A stretch of 64,000 bases of DNA, taken from positions 62,001 through 126,000 of the forward strand of contig MWSW01000012.1 of NCBI GenBank assembly GCA_002050165.1, in the 5' to 3' direction. Shown here piece by piece: positions 1 through 9,455 of this stretch (position 1 is the first letter of the stretch; the number at the start of each line of letters is the position of its first letter). Source of the DNA: Candidatus Tepidiaquacellales bacterium OLB4/UTCHB1. GTDB taxonomy: Bacteria > Bacteroidota > Ignavibacteria > Tepidaquicellales > Tepidaquicellaceae. The translations under genes were made by a program, and so were the position numbers. Under the pieces are notes generated by a model, which ran no database searches, had not been told where the DNA came from, and saw only the letters and a program-made list of their open reading frames with translations.

Positions 1-313
1 CAACTCTATTTTTAAATGCTGCCTCAAGAACGTTCCTCGTACCGTCAACATTAGTTTCAAAAATATCTTTCTTTTTCCACAATGGAAGTGCAGCTGCACA
101 ATGAATAACTACATCAACATTTTTCATCATTTCATCCATTTGCTTTGCATCTCTTACATCTCCATATTTACAAATAATTTCTTTATTATACTCCCCTTCT
201 TCAAATGGCGCTATATCAAAAAATACTGTGTCCCTGTAATCAGCAATTTCATGAATTCTCTGTGCTATGTGGTAACCGAGAAATCCGGCTCCACCTGTAA
301 CAACAATTTTCAT
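1..313 (-). CDS. NAD-dependent epimerase/dehydratase, N-terminal part (cut by window edge)
   Basis: Reading from the ATG at 313 toward the window start gives about 104 residues of an extended short-chain dehydrogenase. The N-terminus has the Rossmann nucleotide motif TGGAGFLG (about residues 6-13), then a GDVRD acidic stretch and a VVIHCAA motif before N-x-D-G-T-x-N-V-L-E-A. This order is typical of NAD-dependent epimerases and dehydratases that act on sugar nucleotides or sterols. The catalytic Tyr-x-x-x-Lys part lies outside the window, so substrate cannot be predicted. It ends 16 bp upstream of the next minus-strand gene region and probably shares its direction of transcription. Confidence 0.85.
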   Translation of the reverse strand, partial: MKIVVTGGAGFLGYHIAQRIHEIADYRDTVFFDIAPFEEGEYNKEIICKYGDVRDAKQMDEMMKNVDVVIHCAAALPLWKKKDIFETNVDGTRNVLEAAFKNRV

Positions 314-328
314 CTTTCAATTTTAATT

Positions 329-1069
329 TTAAAATGAACCATAAACTTTAATAATACTTTCCCTAACAGAATCGTGATCCGGTTTCAGAAAATCTACGAT
401 TATATTTGCAATATCGGTTGGTTTAACCCATTTTTTAACCTCATCTTCTGAACCCCATTGTCTGTTTGCAGGAGTATCTATTATACCCGGAACGATTGTA
501 TTTGCGCGGATATTCAAATCTTTATTTTCACTGGAAATCGTATTCATCAGATTAATCACCGCTTGTTTGGAAACTGAATAGGCAAATTTTCCAACTGTTG
601 TTTGCAAGGCTGCAATTGCTCCGATTGAGACTATCCGACCGTAATTATTCTTTTGCATAATTTTCAATACTTCGCGTGAGAAAAAGAATGTACTGAAAAA
701 GTTCAAAGACATAAATTTATTGAAGTCATCCGTACTCAATGAATCAATACTGATATTCCCATGTATTCCGCCGACAGTGTTTATAAGAAAATCAATTCTG
801 TCTTGCTCCTGGACAGAAACTGATTCAACGAAATCCTTTACTGAATTCTCGTTAGTTGCATCGCAGACGAATGAAAAGATTTTTTTAACTTTAAATTCGC
901 CTCCATCATAATTTTGTGAATTATCGAATACATCATTAAAACTTTCCAGAGAAGTGGAAGGGACGTAAACTTTAGCGCCTTCATCAACAAATTTGTTTAC
1001 TATATGCCTCCCCAGTGCTCCCGTTCCGCCGGTTACGATAGCAATTTTATTTTCTAATTTGCCGGACAA
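329..1069 (-). CDS. SDR-family oxidoreductase
   Basis: A 246-residue classical short-chain dehydrogenase/reductase. The cofactor motif TGGTGALG is at residues 13-20, the NTVGG variant of the NNAG motif at 97-101, and the catalytic Ser148, Tyr164 and Lys168 are all present (SIGA and YSVSK contexts). Length is normal for the family. The start ATG lies inside the 3' end of anmK (16-bp overlap), so the two are probably co-transcribed and translationally coupled. The substrate is not evident; SDRs of this type reduce or oxidise small alcohols/ketones with NAD(P)H in the cytoplasm. Confidence 0.85.
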   Translation of the reverse strand: MSGKLENKIAIVTGGTGALGRHIVNKFVDEGAKVYVPSTSLESFNDVFDNSQNYDGGEFKVKKIFSFVCDATNENSVKDFVESVSVQEQDRIDFLINTVGGIHGNISIDSLSTDDFNKFMSLNFFSTFFFSREVLKIMQKNNYGRIVSIGAIAALQTTVGKFAYSVSKQAVINLMNTISSENKDLNIRANTIVPGIIDTPANRQWGSEDEVKKWVKPTDIANIIVDFLKPDHDSVRESIIKVYGSF

Positions 1070-2226
1070 ATTTTACCTAAGATTGTTTTTTTTATTGCCC
1101 CGGTCGCCGATGGAATATTGTTTTTTACACCTTTTAAAGTCTGATATGCCAAAAGCCCGAATAGAACCGCTTCTTTATTTTCAGCGGTAACATTTCCGGG
1201 GAAATCACATACAAATTTTGCATCAGAAAATTCCTTACCTAACCTGTCAATTAAATAATTATTGTTAGCTCCGCCACCACTTATTAGAAACTCAAATTCA
1301 TTTGTATCTTTCAAAACGTAACTTACACCATTCGTAATCCCGTAAACAGTGTATTCAGATACAGTTGCAATTATATCAACGGGAGTAATATTATTATCGT
1401 ACGAAAAATTTAAAATCTGTTCAACAAACTCTTTACCATACAACTCCCTACCGGTAGATTTCGGCGGCGGTTGATTAATGAAATCATCTAATGATTTTAT
1501 GTATTCAAATAAAATTTCTGACACTTTACCTTTGGAAGCGATTTCGCCGTTTTGATCGAATTCAAGATTGAAAAGTGCTTCGGAAACAGAATCAATTATC
1601 ATATTTCCCGGTCCACAATCGAAGGCAATAACATCTTCTACTTCGCAATCTTTTTTAAGGTATGTTAGATTTGCTATTCCACCGATATTAAGCAAAACTC
1701 TTGGATTTTCAGATTTGAATAGTATATAATCGAGATACGGAACGAGTGGCGCACCATGTCCGCCAATTGCAATATCCGCAGTTCTGAAATCTGCTACTGT
1801 ATCAATTCCCGTCTTCTTTGCAATCAGACAAGGCTCTCCTATTTGTAAGGTTGATCTTCCGTTATAATTTAGGAAATTTTCTATAGTTGGGATGTGGTGT
1901 ATAGTCTGACCGTGTGATCCGATACAATATATATCAGATGCGTCAATGTTGTAATTATGTAAAAAACTCAAGATACAGTCACTAAATAAATTACCGACAG
2001 CGAAATTCAATTTACAGATTAAATCAGTTTGTATTTTATCTTTTGAAGAACAAAGGAGCAAATAGTCTTTCAGTTCTTTATTTATCGGGTATGAGTCAAA
2101 TTTTTCAACATTGAGTTGTAACTTTTCCCCGCCTTTTATCTTTATAAGCGCAATATCTACAGCGTCTGCGGAGGTTCCGGATAAAATCCCCAAAACCAAC
2201 TTTTCATCGTCGCTTGGTTCAATCAT
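1054..2226 (-). CDS. anmK: Anhydro-N-acetylmuramic acid kinase
   Basis: This enzyme phosphorylates and opens 1,6-anhydro-N-acetylmuramic acid released in cell-wall turnover, giving MurNAc-6-phosphate for recycling. The ATP-binding GxLSGTSADAVD motif is near the N-terminus (the usual form is GxMSGTSxDGxD), followed by GGHGAPLVP and NIGGIANLTYL, then AFDCGPGN; the C-terminal phosphate loop ISGGGANN is also present. Length (390 residues) is normal. I chose the ATG at 2226; a TTG at 2238 would add four residues. Overlaps the SDR gene downstream. Other recycling genes such as murQ are not in the window. Confidence 0.92.
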   Translation of the reverse strand: MIEPSDDEKLVLGILSGTSADAVDIALIKIKGGEKLQLNVEKFDSYPINKELKDYLLLCSSKDKIQTDLICKLNFAVGNLFSDCILSFLHNYNIDASDIYCIGSHGQTIHHIPTIENFLNYNGRSTLQIGEPCLIAKKTGIDTVADFRTADIAIGGHGAPLVPYLDYILFKSENPRVLLNIGGIANLTYLKKDCEVEDVIAFDCGPGNMIIDSVSEALFNLEFDQNGEIASKGKVSEILFEYIKSLDDFINQPPPKSTGRELYGKEFVEQILNFSYDNNITPVDIIATVSEYTVYGITNGVSYVLKDTNEFEFLISGGGANNNYLIDRLGKEFSDAKFVCDFPGNVTAENKEAVLFGLLAYQTLKGVKNNIPSATGAIKKTILGKICPAN

Positions 2227-2360
2227 AATTTGAAACAAATATAACTTATATGCGAAAAATATACTATGAAATTAACCTTTCATGTTGTTTGGTTAAAATT
2301 TCGACACTAATGTATTTATTTTAGTTTTAAAATTTGAGATTTTGTAATAAAATTTAAAAT

Positions 2361-2717
2361 ATGGATGAATTCAAGATTATCCGTGAAGAGATAGACGGAG
2401 TTTCAATTTTAAATCTCGACGGGTTTCTCGATGCGCATACTTCTGTGGAACTTGAAAAAGCTTTTGAGGAACTGAAAAAAGAATCAAACTTTAAAGTTAT
2501 AGTAAACTTTTCCAGACTTACTTATATCAGTAGCGCTGGCTTGGGAGTTTTCATGGCATTTATTGAAGATATGAGAAGCAATAAGGGAGATATTAAACTA
2601 TCTGAAATGTCGGAGAAAATTTACAATATTTTCGACATGCTAGGATTTCCGGTACTTTTTGAAATCTATAAAGATCAGGATACTGCTTTAAAGAAATTTA
2701 ATGAGAGTGAAAATTGA
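2361..2717 (+). CDS. STAS-domain anti-sigma factor antagonist (SpoIIAA/RsbV-like)
   Basis: A 118-residue single STAS domain. The phosphorylatable serine region ISSAGLG is at residues 56-62 (Ser57/Ser58), matching the DSSGLG loop of SpoIIAA/RsbV. In partner switching the unphosphorylated form sequesters the kinase/anti-sigma factor. It is the first gene of a three-gene plus-strand operon: its stop codon overlaps the TTG start of the RsbW-like gene, which is followed immediately by the phosphatase gene. The sigma factor or effector it controls is not in the window. Confidence 0.88.
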   Translation: MDEFKIIREEIDGVSILNLDGFLDAHTSVELEKAFEELKKESNFKVIVNFSRLTYISSAGLGVFMAFIEDMRSNKGDIKLSEMSEKIYNIFDMLGFPVLFEIYKDQDTALKKFNESEN

Positions 2718-3133
2718 GCAAAGATGAAAAAATAATAGTTCACAGTTCAACGAAAAATCTTGTGCTCATCAGGAAATTTATTGAAGAGCAAGCATTGAAA
2801 CTTGGGTTTGATGAAAATGTGATAAATCAAATCATATTAGCGGTGGATGAAGCCTGCACCAATATTATGAAATATTCTCACTCCTTTAATGAAGAAAATA
2901 CCATTCAGATCTGTACTAAACTAATCGGCGACGATTTTAAAATTCAGATTAAATATAACGGGAAAAGTTTCGACCCGAACAATATACAAAATCCTGACAT
3001 GGATGAATATTTCAAGTCGTTCAGAGTTGGTGGACTCGGAATCCCGATGATGAAAAAGTTTATGAATAGAATTGAATACGATTATAAAATCCCAGACGAA
3101 AACTCACTCACCCTCATAAAATCAATTTCCTGA
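2714..3133 (+). CDS. RsbW/SpoIIAB-like serine kinase (anti-sigma factor)
   Basis: A 139-residue HATPase_c-type serine kinase. The N-box AVDEACTNIMKYS spans about 43-55 (Glu46, Asn50) and the G-box GGLGIPMM about 106-113. It should phosphorylate the STAS protein encoded just upstream. The start is a TTG in the four-base overlap TTGA with the previous stop codon, and its own stop TGA overlaps the ATG of the phosphatase gene, so the three proteins are translationally coupled. The output partner is unknown. Confidence 0.88.
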   Translation: MSKDEKIIVHSSTKNLVLIRKFIEEQALKLGFDENVINQIILAVDEACTNIMKYSHSFNEENTIQICTKLIGDDFKIQIKYNGKSFDPNNIQNPDMDEYFKSFRVGGLGIPMMKKFMNRIEYDYKIPDENSLTLIKSIS

Positions 3134-4848
3134 TGGAAACTTCCCACAGTGAAAAACTTGTCGAACTCGATTCGCTTATTGAGTTTTCACGACTGGTAAA
3201 TAGCAGTTACGACCTCAGGTTTATTCTCGGTAATATTCTCTTTACGATTATGGGAAAAATGATGATTACTAAAGGATTGATATTCCTGAAAAACGAAAAA
3301 GCAGATGTACTCAGACTTGAGATTGCCAAAGGGATTAAAGACGGCTCAGATGGTGATACAATACCAAACCGATTTCCTGTCGATGCAAATTTTACGTTGA
3401 GTGATTTTGATAATGCTCCGGACATTTTCATCAAGAATAAAATAAATTTCTTTTTTAAAATTTACTTCGACCGCAGGTTGTTAGGTGTGTTATGTCTCGG
3501 AGATAAATTTGTAAATTCGGATAACTCGCTTTCTAAAAGGGATGTGATTTTCATTGAGTCACTCCTGAGTATATCAGCTTCTGCAATCGAAAATAGCATT
3601 CGTTTCAACGAAATAACTAACTTGAACTCCAATCTTTCAACTAAAATCAGACAGCTGAATTCACTGTTCGAGTTATCGAAAGAATACAATTCTGTTTTAC
3701 TTGAATCTTCGAAAATTGTGAGATTGCTCGGTTATACCTTGAGAGGTTCGTTTGCCGTAAAGGATTTCTTCATTCTGAATTTTTCATCTGATAAAATTGA
3801 GTTTCTTTCTGAATCTAAAATAGACCTGACAGATGACGAAATCCGGTTTCTATCAGAGATAAAACATAACTATAAAACCGATGAAGTTAAACTTGAAAAA
3901 CTGCAAGAGAAACTTTCATCAAAAGAAATAATCCTTCTCGTACCCATATTCAATCATGGAAAGTTATCAAATATCGTTTTCCTTAGTGAGAAGCTGAACA
4001 AGCTTGATTTCACCAATGAGGATTTGAATTTTCTGGAATCAGTTCTGAATTTATCCGCAATTTCGATAGACAATTCGGTATTGGTAAAACAATATCTGGA
4101 GAAACAAAAAATCGAAAAAGAATTAAATATAGCACGTGAAATTCAATTAGGTTTATTGCCTGACGTTCTTCCGGAAATGAGTGGCTACGACCTGCACGCA
4201 CTCAACATTCCCGCGAGGTTTGTTGGTGGCGATTACTACGATGTCATTAAACTCAATGAATCCGAATGCGCTTTTATAATCGCGGATGTCTCTGGAAAAG
4301 GGATGCCCGCTTCCCTGCTGATGGCTAATATTCAATCCGCAGTTCATTCATTCCTTAGCATTTATTCTGATTCAAATCTTGAGCTGACAGAAGTTACCGC
4401 AAAATTAAATTCAATCATTTACGATAACACTGCTTCTGATAAATTCATCACGTTTTTCTGGGGTATCCTTAACAAGGAAAAGCATACTTTCAAATATATT
4501 AACGCAGGTCACAATCCGCCGTTTCATATATCAGGTGACAACATTTCTGAACTTAAAGAGGGAGGATTAATGATTGGTGTGATGAAAGATATGATTCCCT
4601 ATGAAAGCGGGGAAATAAATATCGGAGTTAACGATATTATTGTTTTGTTCACTGATGGAGTTTCTGAAGCTAAAAATGTAAACGATGATGAATTCTCTGA
4701 AGAAAGTATTCTAAACGTGATTAAGGAAAATAAAAATTCCGGTTCAAAGGAAATCACCGATAAACTTATTGAAGAGATTAACAACTTTTCAAGGGGTACT
4801 GCACAGTTCGACGATATAACCACAATCGTAATTAAGAGAACGGATTAA
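3133..4848 (+). CDS. SpoIIE/RsbU-type PP2C phosphatase with GAF-like sensor regions
   Basis: 571 residues. The first ~320 look like two GAF-type sensory modules, followed by a helical linker with AREIQLGLLP (about 333-342) and a PP2C/SpoIIE phosphatase domain to the C-terminus. Metal-binding and catalytic motifs are present: VGGDYYDV near 363, ADVSGKGMPA near 383, AGHNPP near 457, FTDGVSEA near 505 and DDITTIV near 558. It should dephosphorylate the STAS protein of the same operon in response to a signal sensed by the GAF modules. No signal peptide or membrane segments. It converges on the secreted nuclease gene with a 4-bp overlap of the 3' ends. Confidence 0.9.
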   Translation: METSHSEKLVELDSLIEFSRLVNSSYDLRFILGNILFTIMGKMMITKGLIFLKNEKADVLRLEIAKGIKDGSDGDTIPNRFPVDANFTLSDFDNAPDIFIKNKINFFFKIYFDRRLLGVLCLGDKFVNSDNSLSKRDVIFIESLLSISASAIENSIRFNEITNLNSNLSTKIRQLNSLFELSKEYNSVLLESSKIVRLLGYTLRGSFAVKDFFILNFSSDKIEFLSESKIDLTDDEIRFLSEIKHNYKTDEVKLEKLQEKLSSKEIILLVPIFNHGKLSNIVFLSEKLNKLDFTNEDLNFLESVLNLSAISIDNSVLVKQYLEKQKIEKELNIAREIQLGLLPDVLPEMSGYDLHALNIPARFVGGDYYDVIKLNESECAFIIADVSGKGMPASLLMANIQSAVHSFLSIYSDSNLELTEVTAKLNSIIYDNTASDKFITFFWGILNKEKHTFKYINAGHNPPFHISGDNISELKEGGLMIGVMKDMIPYESGEINIGVNDIIVLFTDGVSEAKNVNDDEFSEESILNVIKENKNSGSKEITDKLIEEINNFSRGTAQFDDITTIVIKRTD

Positions 4849-5831
4849 TCCATCCAGACCTGATCTGCGCTTTTAAGAATTATCTGAAGTTTCCCTTTAT
4901 ACTCAGTCAATTTACCCTTCGCGTAGATATTGTAATTTTCAAGCATCTCAAAATCCAACTCATCCATGAGTGATTGATATTCTTCAAAAATCACCAATTC
5001 AAACGATTCATTTCTTGTAACAGGAATACGAAGTAAATAGGGAAATTTTGATTTTTTAATTTCTGAAATGCTTCCGAAAACAGTAACGATTTCACCTAAA
5101 TAACCTTTGAGCCGCTCATATTCGCTTTGTTCGAGTAAATTAAAGCAGAGTAGATTGTCACGGTAATACGTTTCGTAGTTCTGGAGTTGGTCTGCCCGCT
5201 TGTTCCACCAAACCAATCTTTCTTCGTAGTCGGGATAGGCTTTATTTTTTTCCGCATCCCAGATACCAAGTTTATTTTCACGGGCGTAATTTTGGGCAGC
5301 AACGAATTCATCATGGAACCTTTCACTCCTGCCGTATTTATCGAAATATGGGCTGTATCCCTGTCGAACACATTCAATATTGTAGTTGACTTCTGAACCA
5401 TCAGGAAAAATTGCAATTACGTAAACAAGGTATCTGCCGTACATATCCCTGTCGCGTTTGAGGTTCTCCCTTTCCAGTCTGACAATTTCAACATCTTTAA
5501 AAAATTCTTCAGCCCATTTCCAAGCAGCGTAACCCATTGGAGAATCCGTCTTAACCGGAAATTTACTGTCACCTCTTTCAGTAGCATAAAATTGCTCCCA
5601 AATTTTAGCAATTTCATTTGTCTTCTGAAGCGCATCCTGATCTTTGAAAGTTTCTTCAGTGTCAATTCCGAGCAAGCGGGTTGAAGTGTCAAGACCTTCA
5701 AACCTGAAAGTATCACCGTCAATTATTTTAGTTATCTTGAATTCACCAATAACAAGGTCGGGATTTGTTTGTGCAAAAACTGCATTAATAGTGAAGGATA
5801 TTAATATTGAAAGTACAATTAACTTTTTCAT
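4845..5831 (-). CDS. Secreted thermonuclease-family (SNase-like) protein
   Basis: 328 residues with a clear signal peptide (residues 1-20, ending AVFA). Residues about 30-195 form a staphylococcal-nuclease fold: IDGDTF near 37-42, Arg52, GID at 55-57, Glu59/60 and a later RDMYGRYL stretch supply the usual metal-binding and catalytic residues. The C-terminal ~120 residues form an extra domain that I cannot assign; its beta-rich pattern (GEIVTVFGSI... ILKSADQVW) resembles a nucleic-acid-binding OB-fold. Likely role: extracellular or periplasmic nucleic-acid degradation. Confidence 0.83.
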   Translation of the reverse strand: MKKLIVLSILISFTINAVFAQTNPDLVIGEFKITKIIDGDTFRFEGLDTSTRLLGIDTEETFKDQDALQKTNEIAKIWEQFYATERGDSKFPVKTDSPMGYAAWKWAEEFFKDVEIVRLERENLKRDRDMYGRYLVYVIAIFPDGSEVNYNIECVRQGYSPYFDKYGRSERFHDEFVAAQNYARENKLGIWDAEKNKAYPDYEERLVWWNKRADQLQNYETYYRDNLLCFNLLEQSEYERLKGYLGEIVTVFGSISEIKKSKFPYLLRIPVTRNESFELVIFEEYQSLMDELDFEMLENYNIYAKGKLTEYKGKLQIILKSADQVWMD

Positions 5832-5844
5832 TTCGGAGTTATTA

Positions 5845-5885
5845 ATAAAAAAACTCCACTATCAATTGAAATGACAGCAGAGTTT
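5845..5885 (-). terminator. Possible terminator after rpsR
   Basis: On the minus strand, AAACTC and GAGTTT (complement of 5880-5885 and 5851-5856) can pair across a long loop and are followed by a run of U residues. It sits between rpsR and the nuclease gene. The stem is short, so this is only a candidate. Confidence 0.35.
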
Positions 5886-5909
5886 AAGTTCAGTACAATA
5901 AAACGTTCA

Positions 5910-6197
5910 TTAATATTTAGTGCCTTCGCTTACGAACGGGATAAAAGCGAGATGACGAGCCCTTTTAATTGCGGTTGTTAACTGCCTTTGCATTTTTGCG
6001 CTGGCACCGGTGATTCTTGCCGGAAGCAATTTACCCTGATCGTTACAGAAGCGTGTCAAAAGTTTTGTATCCCTGAAATCAATGTAATCTTTCACACCGC
6101 GCTCTTTAAAGGGATCGCGCTTCTTCGGTTGAACGTGCTTCTTCGCAGTTTGCTGCGTTAACTTGTATGTGTTATTCTTAATTAATTTTCTCTTCAT
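5910..6197 (-). CDS. rpsR: 30S ribosomal protein S18
   Basis: A 95-residue protein with the S18 signature: [27 protein letters not shown] followed in order by a Q-L-T-x-A-I-K-R-A-R-x-L-A-x-I-P-F stretch (the motif is given here in parts; residues about 38-85). The N-terminus is basic and extended. S18 binds S6 and 16S rRNA on the platform of the small subunit. In many bacteria it sits in an rpsF-ssb-rpsR-rplI operon; here it stands alone, with ssb found separately near 57.5 kb. Confidence 0.96.
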   Translation of the reverse strand: MKRKLIKNNTYKLTQQTAKKHVQPKKRDPFKERGVKDYIDFRDTKLLTRFCNDQGKLLPARITGASAKMQRQLTTAIKRARHLAFIPFVSEGTKY

Positions 6198-6254
6198 TAC
6201 AATTTTCGTTGTGAATATGCAATATATGAATTACCAAATTTTGAAACAATTCGA

Positions 6255-6437
6255 TTATTCGGCAAAATAAAAGATCAATGTAACGACAAAAATGATCGTT
6301 AAAGTAATTGAAGTAATTAATAAAATTCTATCACGAACCATTTTTTCCCGAACTTTTGAGTGTTCTTTATCTATTTCTGTTCTGTCAAAATCTCCCTTTG
6401 AAGGATCCCAATTATAATAGTGAAGTTTATCTTTCAT
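6255..6437 (-). CDS. Small single-pass membrane protein, unknown
   Basis: 60 residues: a charged N-terminal half and one hydrophobic segment (about residues 38-57, ILLITSITLTIIFVVTLIFY), probably anchoring it with the N-terminus in the cytoplasm. The start ATG overlaps the 3' end of ubiE by 11 bp, which supports it being a real translated gene of the same operon. I do not recognise the family. Confidence 0.6.
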   Translation of the reverse strand: MKDKLHYYNWDPSKGDFDRTEIDKEHSKVREKMVRDRILLITSITLTIIFVVTLIFYFAE

Positions 6438-7125
6438 GTTTTCTGAAACAAATAGTGTTTACGATTTTTAAAAAATTGTTTTTTACTTTAACCGGTCTAA
6501 AACCCAATCCTTTTCCGATATTTACAAATTCATCAAGTGAGTAATACCCGCTGACGGAGCTATATAAATAATTATATGCATAATTGCTTGCCGATATTTT
6601 ATTTCCAAATTTTGATAAAACTTTCCCGAAATATAGATTAGACAAACGCGAAGATATTCCTTCTGTGCGGAATATTTCCAGCACAAACAACGAGCCTCCT
6701 GGTTTGAGCAACGAATGCATTTTGGTAAACGCCCCCTCCTGATTTTTAAAATTTCTGAAACCGAATGATACTGTAATAATGTCGAAATAATTTTTCAACT
6801 CTATGTTCATGAAGTCTTCATTTATTATCTTTACTCTTTCAGATTTAATTTTTCTCCTCTGAATTTCGAGCATACCTTCGGAAATATCACAAGATAAAAT
6901 TTCTTGCGGATCTAAGCGAAGAAGTTCAACAGTCTGATCTCCGGTACCGGAAGCTACATCGAAGATTTTATCTTTTTGTATTCCATCCTGCTTAATCATT
7001 TCAATAATTCCCCTTCGCCATTTTTTATCAATGTTCAAAGTTGCTAAATGATTCACCTTGTCATAAACTCCCGAAATTTCATTGAACATTATGGCGATCT
7101 TTTCCGGAGACTTATTCTCTGTCAT
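6427..7125 (-). CDS. ubiE: Demethylmenaquinone/ubiquinone methyltransferase
   Basis: 232-residue class I SAM-dependent methyltransferase of the UbiE/MenG family. Family motifs are visible: YDKVNHLATLNIDKKWRR (21-38), SAM motif I DVASGTGDQT (56-65), and VSFGFRNF, the UbiE signature region. It performs the C-methylation that completes menaquinone (here probably menG function, as Ignavibacteria use menaquinone). It overlaps the permease gene upstream by 4 bp and the small membrane protein gene downstream by 11 bp. Confidence 0.93.
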   Translation of the reverse strand: MTENKSPEKIAIMFNEISGVYDKVNHLATLNIDKKWRRGIIEMIKQDGIQKDKIFDVASGTGDQTVELLRLDPQEILSCDISEGMLEIQRRKIKSERVKIINEDFMNIELKNYFDIITVSFGFRNFKNQEGAFTKMHSLLKPGGSLFVLEIFRTEGISSRLSNLYFGKVLSKFGNKISASNYAYNYLYSSVSGYYSLDEFVNIGKGLGFRPVKVKNNFLKIVNTICFRKHER

Positions 7126-8339
7126 GCGAATCTGATAGATTTAACCGGGTCCATTCTTGAAGCAAGATAAGACGGAATTACTGTTGCTATAAAGCACAGC
7201 GACATGCTTATTACTGCAACTAATACAATCATCAACGGGTCTATTAATATTGGTACCGAACTCATGTAATAAAAATCGGGAAGCTTAAAGAAATGAAATT
7301 CCATTTCAAGGAAAGATAAACCCAGCCCGATTGTAATTCCGATAAGCGTTCCTGTTAATCCGATTAACATTCCGTTATAAATAAAAATTGACATTATCCC
7401 GGTTTTACTAACCCCGAGTGATTTCAATATTCCGATGGATTGCGTTTTCTCTAATACCATCATTAGCAAAGTACTGATGATGTTGAATGTTGCGACAATA
7501 ATAATCAGACTCAATATCACAGGTGCCGGTGCCTTTTGAAGTTCAACCCAAGTAAAAAGTCCCCTGTACATAGTGAAAAGTGATTTCGGGTAATACGGAT
7601 ATCCAAGAATATTTTTCATCACATTTACAACAGTATCAGCCCTTTCAATGTTTCCAATATTTACTTCGATGCCCGTAACATTCTGCCCTAACTCAAATAA
7701 TTTTTGTGCCGATTGAATATCAGTATAGACAATCACATCATCGTAGTCCCTAAGACCTGTTTCATATAAACCGGTTACCCTGAATTGTCTGATTTTCGGG
7801 TGATTCAATGGCGACGGGATTCCGTTAATGCCAAACACAAATATTTTATCACCTACCTTAATTCCAAGTTTTTCGGCAAGCTTCTGTCCTATTAAAATTT
7901 TACTGATATTTGTATCCGTAGAGTGAAGATCGAATTCTCCATCCAGTATTTTATTCCTCGTTGTTGAAATATCAGTTTCAGGGTTGATTCCCTTAATCAA
8001 AATTCCTTCAACCATATCCGGCGTCCTTAGTACAGCCTCCTTTTGTACAAATGCAGACATCCGGGTTATCTCAGGTATATCCTCCCGCAATCGTTTCATT
8101 GCGTAATCGTAGTCATGTAATCCTTCTTTGCCAAATGATCCAATCTGAATGTGCGAAACTAAACCTGCGACTTTCTCTTTTATCTCCTTCTCAAAACCGC
8201 TCATGATGGATATTGTAATAATGAGAGCCGCCACACCCAATGCTACACCTGCAATTGAAACGTAAGTGATGAACGAAGTAAATTTTGAACCTTTCCTTGA
8301 AAATAAATATCTCTTTGCTATGAATAATTTGTAGTTCAC
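7122..8339 (-). CDS. LolC/LolE-type lipoprotein-releasing ABC transporter permease
   Basis: 405 residues with the MacB/FtsX permease plan: one N-terminal membrane segment (about 22-48), a large periplasmic domain (about 50-265), and three C-terminal membrane segments (about 272-300, 318-350, 370-398). [20 protein letters not shown] and [10 protein letters not shown]-type sequences ([13 protein letters not shown]) are typical of LolC/E. It should work with a LolD ATPase, not in the window, to extract lipoproteins from the inner membrane. The start overlaps the prfB stop codon (4 bp), so both are in one transcript. Confidence 0.88.
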   Translation of the reverse strand: MNYKLFIAKRYLFSRKGSKFTSFITYVSIAGVALGVAALIITISIMSGFEKEIKEKVAGLVSHIQIGSFGKEGLHDYDYAMKRLREDIPEITRMSAFVQKEAVLRTPDMVEGILIKGINPETDISTTRNKILDGEFDLHSTDTNISKILIGQKLAEKLGIKVGDKIFVFGINGIPSPLNHPKIRQFRVTGLYETGLRDYDDVIVYTDIQSAQKLFELGQNVTGIEVNIGNIERADTVVNVMKNILGYPYYPKSLFTMYRGLFTWVELQKAPAPVILSLIIIVATFNIISTLLMMVLEKTQSIGILKSLGVSKTGIMSIFIYNGMLIGLTGTLIGITIGLGLSFLEMEFHFFKLPDFYYMSSVPILIDPLMIVLVAVISMSLCFIATVIPSYLASRMDPVKSIRFA

Positions 8340-9425
8340 GATAAAAGATACGATTTTATGAACTCGTCAATTTCGCCGTCCATGACGCCCTGTGTGTCGC
8401 TGGTTTCGTGGTTAGTCCTGTGATCTTTAACCATATTGTATGGATGGAAAACATAACTCCGGATCTGGCTCCCCCACTCAATTTTTTTCTTTGACTTTTC
8501 AATTGATTCGAGTTTGGAAAGTTCTTTTTCCTTTTCAATTGAATATAACTTTGATTTCAACATCTTCATTGCAATATCCCGGTTTTTACCCTGAGTTCTT
8601 TCAGTTTGACATGAAACAATTACACCGCTCGGAATATGAGTAAGCCTAACGGCAGTTTCAACTTTATTGACATTTTGCCCACCGGCTCCGCCTGATCTGA
8701 ATGTATCCATCTTGATATCGTTCGGATTGATTACGATGTCTATAGTATCATCAATTATTGGTGAAACATAAACAGCCGCGAATGATGTATGTCTTTTCTT
8801 ATTCGCATCGAAAGGTGAAATTCTCACAAGGCGATGCACCCCGTTCTCTGCTTTCAAAAATCCGTACGCGTATTCTCCAATAACTTCAATTGTAGCACTT
8901 TTAATCCCAGCACCATCACCATCGAGACGGTCAATTAACCTCGTCGAATAGCCGCTTCTTTCTGCATAACGAAGATACATCCTTAACAACATTTCTGCCC
9001 AATCCTGCGATTCAGTTCCACCCGCTCCTGAATTTATAGTAATAATAGCGTCCCTTACATCATCAGGATCGGAAAGCATCTTTTTTAGCTCTAAGTCCGC
9101 AAGCTCGTTCTCAAGCGATTTAATCTGACTTTCTATTTCTCCCATTGCGGATTCGTCGCTTTCAGTTTCAGAGAATTCTATCAATAAATCAATATCAGAT
9201 AGCTTTAACTCTACCTGCGAGAATTCCTCAATCAGTTTGGAATAATTTGATTTTTGCTGAAGTATTTTTTGAGCAGCAGTATTATCGTCCCAAAACCCTT
9301 CGGTTTCGATTTGTTGGTTTAATAACTCTACCTGTGATTTAAGGTTATCAATGTCAAAGGAACCTCCTCAGATTCAATATCTTTTCGCGCGAATCTTTTA
9401 ATCTGTACTTTTGCTGTTCAAACAT
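8336..9425 (-). CDS. prfB: Peptide chain release factor 2, with programmed +1 frameshift
   Basis: RF2 recognises UGA and UAA stop codons and triggers peptide release. Reading starts at the ATG at 9425; after 23 codons it meets an in-frame TGA (9356-9354) in the context CTT TGA C. A +1 shift at CTT continues at GAC (9355) in the frame that runs to the stop at 8336, giving about 362 residues, the normal RF2 length. The SPF tripeptide (in [10 protein letters not shown]) that reads the stop codon and the GGQ motif (in [10 protein letters not shown]) that acts in the peptidyl-transferase centre are both intact. The minus-strand gene downstream overlaps its stop codon. Confidence 0.95.
9353..9368 (-). 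promoter_or_regulatory. RF2 autoregulatory +1 frameshift site
   Basis: On the minus strand the sequence reads AGGAGG-TTC-CTT-TGA-C. The internal Shine-Dalgarno AGGAGG (9368-9363) sits 3 nt before the CTT slip codon, followed by UGA C, a poor termination context. This is the classical prfB arrangement in which low RF2 lets the ribosome slip to +1. Confidence 0.95.
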
Positions 9426-9455
9426 GATATTTTACGGTGTGAATTTAATTTAATT

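Noticed and set aside
5096-5722. Two minus-strand frames inside the secreted nuclease gene
   Set aside because: They are alternative frames of the same strand as a gene with signal peptide and SNase motifs.
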